A stretch of 64,000 nt of DNA from JADKBO01 sp965230345. GTDB taxonomy: Bacteria > Bacteroidota > Bacteroidia > Chitinophagales > Saprospiraceae. Below, piece after piece: positions 51,933 to 60,164 of this stretch; position 1 is the first letter of the stretch; every line of letters begins with the position of its first letter. Location: positions 1,860,001 through 1,924,000 of the forward strand of contig CBDDKR010000002.1 of NCBI GenBank assembly GCA_965230345.1. Reading direction: 5' to 3'. The notes beneath the pieces are model-generated. The model did not search any database and was not told the origin of the DNA. It saw only the letters and a program-made list of their open reading frames with translations. The translations under genes were made by a program, and so were the position numbers.

Positions 51933-52598
51933 ATGAAAGGTTTTTGGAGAGTAATAGGAATTTTGGTTTTAGTATCCTTGATGCATTTAGTGTCATTTGG
52001 TCAAGATAGGCCTATTAATACCGAATACAATATTTGGACTGCTGTGAAACTTCAGAAAAAGATCAATAAGAAGTTTACAGCTTCAATAACTCAAGCTCTT
52101 AGGACGGAAGAATATGTTTCTGAAATTAGCCGAATATTTACTCAAGTGGATTTGAAATATGGAATTTTAAAATGGTTAGATGTTAAATCTGGGTATAGAT
52201 TGGCTTACGGTCATCATGGATACAATCGATTTTTTGGACAATCTACAGTGAAGTTAGGTTACAAAAGGTGGGAGTTAAAGTGGAGAAATAAGTTTGAATT
52301 TAATGATCCATCGAGAGAAAAAAGAGACAACACCAGAAGATTAAGAGAGCGGTTAAAGTTAGGGTATAATGTGCCGAAAACTAAAATTGAACCTTCAATA
52401 TTTGCTGAATGGTTTTACTTATTGGATGAAAAACTTGGTTATGAGGATTTGATGAGAATTCGAGTAGGAATTGATGTGGATATACCCCTTAATAAGAGGC
52501 ATTACTTATCTGTAGAATTATTAGGCCAAGATACATATAAAAGCAAAAAAATCAATAGAGACATTGTATTGTCTACTTCGTATAAATATAAGTTCTAA
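51933..52598 (+). CDS. DUF2490 outer-membrane beta-barrel protein
   Basis: A signal peptide (1-24, ending SFGQ) precedes about ten amphipathic beta-strands, such as FTASITQALRTEEYVSEISRIFTQVDLKYGILKWLDVKSGYRLAYG and a C-terminal strand ending in a Phe (VLSTSYKYKF), the barrel-insertion signal. DUF2490 proteins are otherwise unstudied. It begins 10 bases after the DUF4956 gene, adding an outer-membrane part to the VTC unit. Confidence 0.82.
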   Translation: MKGFWRVIGILVLVSLMHLVSFGQDRPINTEYNIWTAVKLQKKINKKFTASITQALRTEEYVSEISRIFTQVDLKYGILKWLDVKSGYRLAYGHHGYNRFFGQSTVKLGYKRWELKWRNKFEFNDPSREKRDNTRRLRERLKLGYNVPKTKIEPSIFAEWFYLLDEKLGYEDLMRIRVGIDVDIPLNKRHYLSVELLGQDTYKSKKINRDIVLSTSYKYKF

Positions 52599-53266
52599 GT
52601 AAGATATTTTGAACCTTCTCTAATGGTCAGCCTACTTAACTTAGATTTGTTTTCATCTATGAACAATTGCACAGCTTTAGGATCAAATTTGGAGTATTGT
52701 CTTAGGGCCCAACCACAGGCTTTCCGAATGAAAAATTCTTCTTCATGTGCAGTGGATAAGATAAGTCTACTGAGAAGATTGAAATCAGTTTTGTCCTTGT
52801 ATTTTAGTTGAAATAGGAGTGCACTTCTTCGTATCCACATATTTTGTGAATTAATCCATTCATTAGCAATGTCAACTTGATTGGGATGGTCAGAGAGACA
52901 CTTTCCTAATGTATTGCTTGCCAAAAAATCTACGGTATCCCACCATGACTTTGTTACAATGAGCTGTTTGATGTTTCCCAGATGGTGGTGTGCAATCTTG
53001 GATTGAATTAATGATGATATGTCCATTGCAAGATATTGATACTCTCTTTCGGGTAATTGCCAAAGTGCTTCAATTAGAGACCAAGTTTTTTCAAAAGACT
53101 TAGATTTAATTTCGGATTTTATCTCACGGAAAATCTCTTTTCGTAACGGCGATTTAATGCCTAAAAAATCAAATTTTTCTTTCATGTAGGCTTTCATGTA
53201 ATTGGCATTGGATGCGTTGCTGTTTTGTTGACATCGAGTCATTAGTTCTTTTAATATCAATTCCAT
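52595..53266 (-). CDS. DNA alkylation repair protein, AlkD-like
   Basis: The protein is built from HEAT-like helical repeats. YMKEKFDFLGIKSPLRKEIFREI near the N-terminus and REYQYLAMDISS, WWDTVDFLASNTLGKCL, WIRRSALLFQL and FFIRKACGWALRQYSKFDPKAVQLFI are AlkD hallmarks; these bind DNA and remove bulky cationic alkylated bases. Start 53266 (MELILKELMTRC) gives the usual length; an upstream ATG at 53308 adds 14 residues. Its stop overlaps the stop of the convergent DUF2490 gene. Confidence 0.9.
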   Translation of the reverse strand: MELILKELMTRCQQNSNASNANYMKAYMKEKFDFLGIKSPLRKEIFREIKSEIKSKSFEKTWSLIEALWQLPEREYQYLAMDISSLIQSKIAHHHLGNIKQLIVTKSWWDTVDFLASNTLGKCLSDHPNQVDIANEWINSQNMWIRRSALLFQLKYKDKTDFNLLSRLILSTAHEEEFFIRKACGWALRQYSKFDPKAVQLFIDENKSKLSRLTIREGSKYLT

Positions 53267-53465
53267 ATGATTGCTAATGAATTTGTTTGAAGCTTCGAAA
53301 TTATGCAAAATTGTATTTCTAAGTTAGTCATTAAAGTGTCATGTATAAGGTTTTTAAGGTAAATTCTTTGATAATTGATTGTACTGAAATACCTTGCACC
53401 GTCTTTTAAAACCATGGATTTTATAATACATTATAATTTCTGGTAAGAATAAAAAATCAAATAGT

Positions 53466-54158
53466 ATGTTGAGTGATTTATTAATCATTAAACCGCATCA
53501 TATTCCTCCCGCTAAGAAAATTGTTGATATTATATTAAGTGAATTAGAGGATGGACCGAAAAGGTACATTATTTCCATTGGCGGTGAGGCCGGTACAGGC
53601 AAGTCCACTATGGCTATGGCAATAAAGCACATACTTAACGATAATGATATTAAGTCCTTTATTTTTCATATGGAAGATTATTATCATTTACCACCAACTT
53701 CCAAATACATTGAGCGTCAAAAGAATATTTCTCTTGTTGGACCAGGAGAAGTGAATTTATGTCTTTTGGAGAAGCATATTTGTCAAGTTAAGAAGGGATT
53801 ATTAGAACTTCAGAAGCCTTTTTCTCATCATAAGGAAAATGAAATTAGGAAGGAAATCGTCGAATTGGATACACAAAAAGTAATCATAGTAGAAGGAATC
53901 TATGCGTCTATCTTGAAACATGTAGATAAAAGGGTTTTTATGAACCGAAAATCTCATGGCAATCACATTTTTGTCAATGGATTGGATAGCGATTCGATGT
54001 CACAATTGGACCAAGAGGTCATAAGGATTGAACATGAAGAAGTGGTCAATCATCAGAAATTTTGTGACCTAGTATTAAATGAATCATTTGACCTTCATTT
54101 TAATACAAATAAGATGGAAGTCGAGGAATATCAATGCATGGGTTCAGACTCTGAGTAA
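53466..54158 (+). CDS. Uridine-kinase-like P-loop protein
   Basis: A 230-residue soluble protein with a Walker A motif GGEAGTGKST (38-47), a strand ending in FHMEDYYHLPP (about 68-78) that resembles the uridine kinase substrate Asp-Tyr-Tyr site, and VIIVEGIYASIL (about 139-150), the Walker B equivalent. The family also includes pantothenate kinase and phosphoribulokinase; its real substrate is unknown. The final 25 residues are acidic. The next gene starts three bases after its stop. Confidence 0.8.
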   Translation: MLSDLLIIKPHHIPPAKKIVDIILSELEDGPKRYIISIGGEAGTGKSTMAMAIKHILNDNDIKSFIFHMEDYYHLPPTSKYIERQKNISLVGPGEVNLCLLEKHICQVKKGLLELQKPFSHHKENEIRKEIVELDTQKVIIVEGIYASILKHVDKRVFMNRKSHGNHIFVNGLDSDSMSQLDQEVIRIEHEEVVNHQKFCDLVLNESFDLHFNTNKMEVEEYQCMGSDSE

Positions 54159-54161
54159 GTA

Positions 54162-55061
54162 ATGAAAATTACAGAAATTGAAGATCAACTAAATCTTCGT
54201 ATCCCTTCAAGAGTTGATGAAATTTTTCATCCATCATTTCAAACTCAAAATACTAGAGTTTTTGTCAAAAGAGATGATTTGATTCATCCAATGATATCGG
54301 GCAACAAGTGGAGAAAATTAAAATACAATATTGAATTTTATTTGAATCAAAACTATCGTGGCATTGTATCTTTTGGCGGAGCATACAGCAATCATTTATA
54401 TGCTCTAAGCACAGCATGTTATCATCTCAGTATACCTTTTGTCGCTCTTATACGAGGAGATGGTTTTGATCCTGAAAATCAGACTTTGGTTCAGCTCAAA
54501 GAACAAGGAACCAAGATGATTTTTGTGTCAAGATCGGCATATCGGGAGAAGGAAAATTCTCTTGAGGTTCAAAAATACTTAAGTCAGTACCAGAACCATT
54601 ATTTGATCCCAGAAGGTGGCAGTAGCGACTTGGCGATAGCTGGTTTGTTGGAAATGTGTGATGAATTGGATTGGTCCATGATCGATCACTTATTTGTAAG
54701 TGCTGGTACAGGTGCAACTGCTGGAGGCATACTAAATTTTATGGATCGGTACAATACGCAAGCAAAATTGCATGTAGTGAGTGCATTGAAGGGCGGATTT
54801 ATGAAGACAGAAGTTCTGAAGTACGCTGGATTAAGCCATAGTCAATCGTTAATAGTTTATGATGACTTTCATTTCGGTGGATATGCAAAAATGCCAATGG
54901 AACTTATTGATTTCTCAAACGAATTTACAGACAAAACAAACTTGCCTTTGGATTTAATATATAATGCAAAAACCATGTATGCTATGAGTACCGTGATTTC
55001 GAATGGAGAAATTGGAACAAATTCTAATGTTTTATTCGTTAATACTGGTGGAAGGCGTTAG
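54162..55061 (+). CDS. 1-aminocyclopropane-1-carboxylate deaminase/D-cysteine desulfhydrase family
   Basis: A 299-residue fold-II PLP enzyme. K49 in ISGNKWRKLKYN is the cofactor Lys, SFGGAYSNHLYALS (about 69-82) is the conserved stacking and substrate loop, LIPEGGSSDLAIAGLLEM (about 147-164) and SAGTGATAGGILNFM (about 182-196) are the phosphate-binding block. Members with this layout may act on D-cysteine, ACC or related amino acids; ACC use in this organism is doubtful. Cotranscribed with the kinase-like gene upstream. Confidence 0.87.
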   Translation: MKITEIEDQLNLRIPSRVDEIFHPSFQTQNTRVFVKRDDLIHPMISGNKWRKLKYNIEFYLNQNYRGIVSFGGAYSNHLYALSTACYHLSIPFVALIRGDGFDPENQTLVQLKEQGTKMIFVSRSAYREKENSLEVQKYLSQYQNHYLIPEGGSSDLAIAGLLEMCDELDWSMIDHLFVSAGTGATAGGILNFMDRYNTQAKLHVVSALKGGFMKTEVLKYAGLSHSQSLIVYDDFHFGGYAKMPMELIDFSNEFTDKTNLPLDLIYNAKTMYAMSTVISNGEIGTNSNVLFVNTGGRR

Positions 55062-55121
55062 TGAAAATTCGATTCGAATAATCCTCCAATAATTTAGTTA
55101 CGTTCAATAAAGAGATGAAAG

Positions 55122-55913
55122 ATGAATTTTGTGAAATGGATTTTGTTAATTGGGCTGCTGTTGTATTTATGTTTTTTATTGGGATTGTATTCATTTCAGG
55201 AGCGGATCTTGTTCCTACCTACACCTCTTGAGGAGACCCATGTTTTTAGAGATGGTGAAGAGAGAGAAGTTGAAGTAGAAAGGGGAGTGTTCTTAAATTG
55301 CTTGTATTTGCCTAGTAAAGGTAAGAAAGGACTGGTGTTGTATCTGCACGGTAATCGAGGGAATAACCGAAGATGTTTAAATCAGGCGTATCAATTTCAA
55401 CATAGGGATTATGATTTATTCATGCCAGATTATAGAGGATATGGAAAAAGTGATGATCAGATTGTTTCAGAAGAACAAATTTTAGGAGATATTCAAAAGG
55501 TTTTTGATTATGTAAAATCAAATTTTCATCCACAAAAAATTTTAGTGGTGGGTTATTCCATGGGATCGGGAATGGCTTCTTTCCTTGCTCAGAATAACAA
55601 TATAGATGGATTGGTATTGGTCTCACCATTTACAAGTTTAACAGATGTGAAAGATCGCAAAGGTGTTCCTGTACCTGATTTTGTAATGAAATACGACTTA
55701 AATACTAAATCGAGATGGCCTGATATTAATTGTCCCTCGTATCTGTTTCATTCTCCGGATGATCAAGTTGTACCGTATGGTTGTTCGATAGAAATGGTTG
55801 AATCTTTCCCCGATAAAATCGATTTTATGACGTTATCAAATAATTCTCATAGAGGAACTATTTTTGATCAAAGGCTGTATCGTAAAGTTCAATCTATTTT
55901 GGATGCTCTATAA
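55122..55913 (+). CDS. Alpha/beta hydrolase with N-terminal membrane anchor
   Basis: The first helix (WILLIGLLLYLCFLLGLYSF) looks like a membrane anchor, so the 263-residue enzyme probably faces the periplasm. The hydrolase core shows LYLHGNRGNNRR (oxyanion loop), nucleophile S146 in GYSMGSG, D213/D214 in HSPDDQVVP and H243 in NNSHRG. It belongs to the BEM46/YfhR-like group, often active on esters; no substrate can be named. It follows the deaminase gene by 60 bases on the same strand. Confidence 0.85.
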   Translation: MNFVKWILLIGLLLYLCFLLGLYSFQERILFLPTPLEETHVFRDGEEREVEVERGVFLNCLYLPSKGKKGLVLYLHGNRGNNRRCLNQAYQFQHRDYDLFMPDYRGYGKSDDQIVSEEQILGDIQKVFDYVKSNFHPQKILVVGYSMGSGMASFLAQNNNIDGLVLVSPFTSLTDVKDRKGVPVPDFVMKYDLNTKSRWPDINCPSYLFHSPDDQVVPYGCSIEMVESFPDKIDFMTLSNNSHRGTIFDQRLYRKVQSILDAL

Positions 55914-56358
55914 TTGATATAGATCATGTTATAAATGAGTAGTTATTCTTTATTGGGAATAGGATAAGCCTGTTTCTTTTAATCGATTTTTAAGATGGAC
56001 TTCTATGGATAAAAGATGTTCCTAATGATTTATTTCTTGATAATAGTTTTTTCTCCAATACTTATTATTTGACCTTTAGAAATGGACAAGAAATTCAAAA
56101 GTATTTCGTTATAATGTTTTAGTTATTTGGAGAATGAGGCCCTTTGACAATGATCGTTGAGTATAGATGGCAAGGGTTAAGAGTCTGGACGATTTAATTA
56201 TTTCGTTTGATAGTTTTAGGCCAACAAGACTTGATTTAAACGAATCCTTGGCGGACAATGGTCTACCATGAAATAAGAGAAACAATTTTTTTATGTCGAA
56301 AGGTTTAAAAACAATATCTAAAATCTGTCATTAATTAAAACTTAAAACTAACTTTAAA
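55914..56358. other. Intergenic region with short decayed-looking frames
   Basis: These 445 bases carry no intact gene. Two short open stretches in different frames could be debris: one near 55995-56122 (DGLLWIKDVPNDLFLDNSFFSN...) and one from ATG 56168 (MARVKSLDDLIISFDSFRPT..., 34 codons). I cannot tie either to a family. No terminator or consensus promoter is obvious. Confidence 0.35.
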
Positions 56359-58554
56359 ATGCTAATAAGATATCTATTTTTGTTGTTTTCAATTTCAATA
56401 ATTGGAATTTCTTGTCAAGATAAATCTAAGGAAAACAAAATGACTAATAACAATTCGAGTGAATTGCTCAAGAAAGAAAATATAACTACTCCTAAAGCAG
56501 AAATGAATCCTACTGAATTGGAGAAGCATGGTGATGTAAGAGTAGATAATTATTACTGGATGAAGCTTAGTGATGAGCAAAAAAATGCTGAAACACCAGA
56601 TGAACATACGACCAAAGTTGTGGATTATCTAGAAGCAGAAAACAAGTATCGGGATACCATGATGAGCCATACTAAGGAATTGCAAACTACTTTGTATGAC
56701 GAAATTGTTGGAAGAATAAAGCAAACGGATCAATCTGTTCCATACAAATACAATGGTTATTGGTATGTTACAAGGTATGAAGAAGGAAAAGAGTATGCGA
56801 TCAATACAAGGAAAAAGGAATCTCTGGAAGCTAACGAAGAGGTACTCATTAATCAGAATGAGCGTGCCAAAGGGCATGATTATTATGCACTTGGAGGTCT
56901 TAGTATTAGTCCTGATAATAAAATTATGGCTTTCGGAGAAGATGTAGTAAGTCGGAGACAGTATACTGTAAGGTTTAAAAATCTAGAATCAGGTGAAATT
57001 TATACTGACGAAATATTGAATACAACAGGTGGTGTAACTTGGGCAAATGACAATAAAACGGTGTTTTATGCTCGCAAAGATGCAGCTTTAAGATCTTATA
57101 AAATATTTAAGCACATATTAGGTACTCCTGTTTCTGAAGATCAGGAAGTATACCATGAAGAGGACGAGACATTTTCAACCTTCGTTTATAAGACCAAATC
57201 GCGCAAATACATAATCATCGGTTCATACGCTACGGTATCCCAAGAATACAGGGTACTGGATGCGGATAATCCAAATGGATCTTTTGCCGTTTTTCAGAAA
57301 AGAGAGAGAGACTTAGAATATGGCATCAATCATTACGACGACAAATGGTACATTAGAACGAATAAGGATGGTGCGAAAAATTTTAAATTGATGACCTGTT
57401 CACTCGATCAAACGAACAAAGACAATTGGACAGATTTTATCGAACATCGTGAAGATGTATTGTTAGAGGGGGTAGATTTGTTTAAAGATTTTATGGTACT
57501 ATCTGAACGAATAAAAGGGGTAACACAATTACGCATAAAACCATGGAATGGAGAGGGAGAGCATTATGTTGATTTCGGAGAAGAGTCCTTTTTAACATAT
57601 GTGTCTACAAATCCAGAATATGACATTAAAGAGTTGAGAATTGGTTTTACCTCGATGACAGTTCCAAATACTACTTACGATTATGATGTGGCTGAAAGGT
57701 CTTTAAAAATCATGAAGCAACAAGAGATTGTAGGAGGATATAATTCGGATGATTATCAATCCGAGAGGCTTTATGCCAAGGCAAAAGATGGTACCGAGAT
57801 TCCTATATCTCTTGTATATAAGAAAGGATATAAGAAAGATGGAAATGGACCATTGTTGTTGTATGCATATGGCTCGTATGGAAACAGTATGGATCCCTAT
57901 TTTTCTTCAGTTAGATTGAGCTTGTTGGATAGAGGATTTGCTTATGCCATCGCTCACATCCGAGGAGGTGAAGAAATGGGAAGGTATTGGTATGAGGAAG
58001 GAAAATTATTGAATAAGAAGAATACTTTTACAGATTTCATTGATTGTGCTGATCATTTAATTGCTCAGGATTATACCAATAAAGAAAAGTTGTTTGCCAT
58101 GGGGGGAAGTGCTGGAGGACTTTTAATGGGTGCAATAATAAATATGAGACCTGAATTATGGAAGGGTGTAATTGCAGCCGTACCATTTGTTGATGTAGTT
58201 ACAACTATGTTGGATGAAACCATTCCATTAACAACAGGTGAATATGATGAATGGGGAAATCCTAATGATAAAGAATACTACGACTATATAAAGTCTTATT
58301 CTCCTTATGATAATGTAGAAGCAAAGGCTTACCCTTCAATGTTAGTGACTACAGGGTACCATGATTCGCAGGTTCAATATTGGGAACCAGCAAAATGGGT
58401 TGCTAAATTAAGGGAATTGAAAACAGACAAAAATCCACTATTGATGTATTGCAACATGGATACTGGACACGGTGGTGCTTCTGGAAGATTTGCTAGGTAC
58501 AAAGAAACGGCAATGGAATATGCATTCTTTATTGATTTGGCTGGCCTTAATTAA
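56359..58554 (+). CDS. S9 family peptidase (oligopeptidase B / prolyl oligopeptidase type), lipoprotein
   Basis: The 731-residue protein begins with a lipoprotein leader (LFSISIIGISC, Cys 20). An N-terminal seven-blade propeller (about 75-440) is followed by the hydrolase domain: GPLLLYAYGSYGNSMDPYFS, catalytic Ser in MGGSAGGLLMGAI (about 583), Asp in TTGYHDSQVQYWEP (about 668), His in DTGHGGASGRF (about 701). RGGEEMGRYWYEEGKLLNKKNTFTDF is diagnostic of the S9A oligopeptidases. It cuts short peptides, here in the periplasm or on the surface. A 50-base gap separates it from the YbaB gene. Confidence 0.92.
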   Translation: MLIRYLFLLFSISIIGISCQDKSKENKMTNNNSSELLKKENITTPKAEMNPTELEKHGDVRVDNYYWMKLSDEQKNAETPDEHTTKVVDYLEAENKYRDTMMSHTKELQTTLYDEIVGRIKQTDQSVPYKYNGYWYVTRYEEGKEYAINTRKKESLEANEEVLINQNERAKGHDYYALGGLSISPDNKIMAFGEDVVSRRQYTVRFKNLESGEIYTDEILNTTGGVTWANDNKTVFYARKDAALRSYKIFKHILGTPVSEDQEVYHEEDETFSTFVYKTKSRKYIIIGSYATVSQEYRVLDADNPNGSFAVFQKRERDLEYGINHYDDKWYIRTNKDGAKNFKLMTCSLDQTNKDNWTDFIEHREDVLLEGVDLFKDFMVLSERIKGVTQLRIKPWNGEGEHYVDFGEESFLTYVSTNPEYDIKELRIGFTSMTVPNTTYDYDVAERSLKIMKQQEIVGGYNSDDYQSERLYAKAKDGTEIPISLVYKKGYKKDGNGPLLLYAYGSYGNSMDPYFSSVRLSLLDRGFAYAIAHIRGGEEMGRYWYEEGKLLNKKNTFTDFIDCADHLIAQDYTNKEKLFAMGGSAGGLLMGAIINMRPELWKGVIAAVPFVDVVTTMLDETIPLTTGEYDEWGNPNDKEYYDYIKSYSPYDNVEAKAYPSMLVTTGYHDSQVQYWEPAKWVAKLRELKTDKNPLLMYCNMDTGHGGASGRFARYKETAMEYAFFIDLAGLN

Positions 58555-58606
58555 GTGGATTAAAGCATCCCAATTTTTTATAATTTTGCAATAAAATAAG
58601 AGGAAT

Positions 58607-58909
58607 ATGTTTGATGATTTAATGGGGAAATCAAATGCCATGCAAGAAAAAATGCAGGAAGAATTGCGTTCTATTGCATTGGAACATGAAATGGAAGGAG
58701 TTAAAATAATTGGTGACGCCTCTGGAGCTATTACCGACATAAGTATTGATGATAAACTTATGACCGTCGATAATAGAGAAATGTTGGAGGATCTGATATT
58801 GACTTGTATTCAATCCTTTAATGATAAAGTAAGTGTTGAGGCTAATAAAATATCTCAAAAAATGATTGGAGATATGTTTTCTGGTGGAATGGGTAATTTG
58901 TTTGGTTAA
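58607..58909 (+). CDS. YbaB/EbfC family nucleoid-associated protein
   Basis: A 100-residue protein with the YbaB fold: helix MFDDLMGKSNAMQEKMQEELRSIALE, beta-hairpin GVKIIGDASGAITDISIDDKL, and final helix MLEDLILTCIQSFNDKVSVEANKISQKMIGDMFSGGMGNLFG. The protein dimerises and binds DNA as a tweezer. Its stop TAA shares a base with the ATG of the next gene (TAATG), coupling a cytosolic DNA-binding protein to a secreted one. The usual dnaX or recR neighbours are absent. Confidence 0.9.
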   Translation: MFDDLMGKSNAMQEKMQEELRSIALEHEMEGVKIIGDASGAITDISIDDKLMTVDNREMLEDLILTCIQSFNDKVSVEANKISQKMIGDMFSGGMGNLFG

Positions 58910-60099
58910 TGAGGAATTTAGGGTTAAGCTTGATTGCTTTTATTATAGTTGGGCTGGTTGGTGTAGATGCTCAAGAAATTAAGTACAGTTTTGATCAATG
59001 TAATGCGAACTCTACTCCAAGTGGATTCGATGGTGTTATAGATCCTAGTGTGGGCTGTGACTGCGGACTGGAAGGAGAAAGTCTTGTTTTTAATAACGAC
59101 GGCGGAGTACGATTTTCAAGTGATTTACTTGAGGTGTTTTCTTCAGATTTTACTATTGATTTTTATCTTTCTCTTGGAAATGTATCAAGTGTAACTGATA
59201 TTATGTCTTACCAATACGAATGTAATTCAGATTCACTAATGAGTCTAAAGTATTTCCCCAACTCCAATGAAATAATATTGGAGTTAGCCAAGAATATTTC
59301 AAGTTATGAATCTATTGTGTCCAAATTTCCAGATAATTGTTGGAATAGGATTACCATTACTAGAAAGGCTTTGGCCTATACTTTGTACATCAATAACATT
59401 AGAGCAGGAGTAATATTCCCTAATGAGGAAATACCGATGAACCCTAAGGCCTTATTATCATTGTCAAGTGGTCCTTGTCAAGCATTGGGCGAATCTGCTC
59501 TAACAGGTCGAATAGATGAGTTTAACATCTATAGAAGGGCATTATCAGAGTCAGAATTGCGGAATTCGTATCTATTTCCTAATGAGATTATTAGCGATGA
59601 TGCCACTATATTTATCGGAGAGAGTGTGGATATAATGTATGGAGCAACTTGTCAAGGTAATGTGTCGTGGTCTCCAAATAACGGCTTAGATGACCCGACT
59701 ATTTTAGAACCAGTAGCTTCACCAGAGGAGTCCACTACTTATGCGGTTAATACTTCTGATGATTTTTGTCGTTCTGTGGATAGCATTACAATTTATGTAG
59801 TAGATCCAAATGAATTTAATTGTGAAGAACTATTGTTGCCGACCGCATTTACTCCCAATGGTGATCAATTGAATGATGATTTTGGAATAAGTAATACATT
59901 TATTGTCGAAGAATTGGAACAATTTTACATCATGGATAAGTGGGGGAATCGAGTTTTTGAAGGAAGCAAGATTGATGACAGATGGGATGGTACTTATACG
60001 GGTAAAAAATTGAATCCCGGTACATATACTTATGTCATTTCTTATAAGTGTTTGGGAGAAACTTATACAAAGGTTGGAAGCGTTGTTATTTTAGTATAA
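58909..60099 (+). CDS. Secreted LamG-like protein with T9SS type B (gliding-type) sorting domain
   Basis: The 396-residue protein has a signal peptide (1-21, VDAQ), a LamG/concanavalin-like sandwich (about 30-222, with SSDFTIDFYLSLGNVSS and GRIDEFNIYRRALSESELRNSY), a short PKD-like stretch (ISDDATIFIGESVDIMYG...VSWSPNNGLDDPTILEPVASPEESTTYAV), and the type B sorting domain (LPTAFTPNGDQLNDDFGI...FYIMDKWGNRVFEG...WDGTYTGKKLNPGTYTYVISY). Type B proteins are often kept near or on the surface and are linked to gliding proteins. Ligand unknown. Confidence 0.85.
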   Translation: MRNLGLSLIAFIIVGLVGVDAQEIKYSFDQCNANSTPSGFDGVIDPSVGCDCGLEGESLVFNNDGGVRFSSDLLEVFSSDFTIDFYLSLGNVSSVTDIMSYQYECNSDSLMSLKYFPNSNEIILELAKNISSYESIVSKFPDNCWNRITITRKALAYTLYINNIRAGVIFPNEEIPMNPKALLSLSSGPCQALGESALTGRIDEFNIYRRALSESELRNSYLFPNEIISDDATIFIGESVDIMYGATCQGNVSWSPNNGLDDPTILEPVASPEESTTYAVNTSDDFCRSVDSITIYVVDPNEFNCEELLLPTAFTPNGDQLNDDFGISNTFIVEELEQFYIMDKWGNRVFEGSKIDDRWDGTYTGKKLNPGTYTYVISYKCLGETYTKVGSVVILV

Positions 60100-60120
60100 A
60101 ATCAAATGATTACAGAATAA

Positions 60121-60160
60121 AAAAGGCTAGAAACAAGATTAAACGTTTCTAGCCTTTTTT
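60121..60160. terminator. Bidirectional terminator between convergent genes
   Basis: GGCTAGAAAC (60125-60134) and GTTTCTAGCC (60145-60154) form a perfect 10-bp stem with a 10-base loop, with A residues before and six T residues after; it serves both converging genes. Confidence 0.9.
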
Positions 60161-60164
60161 ATCA

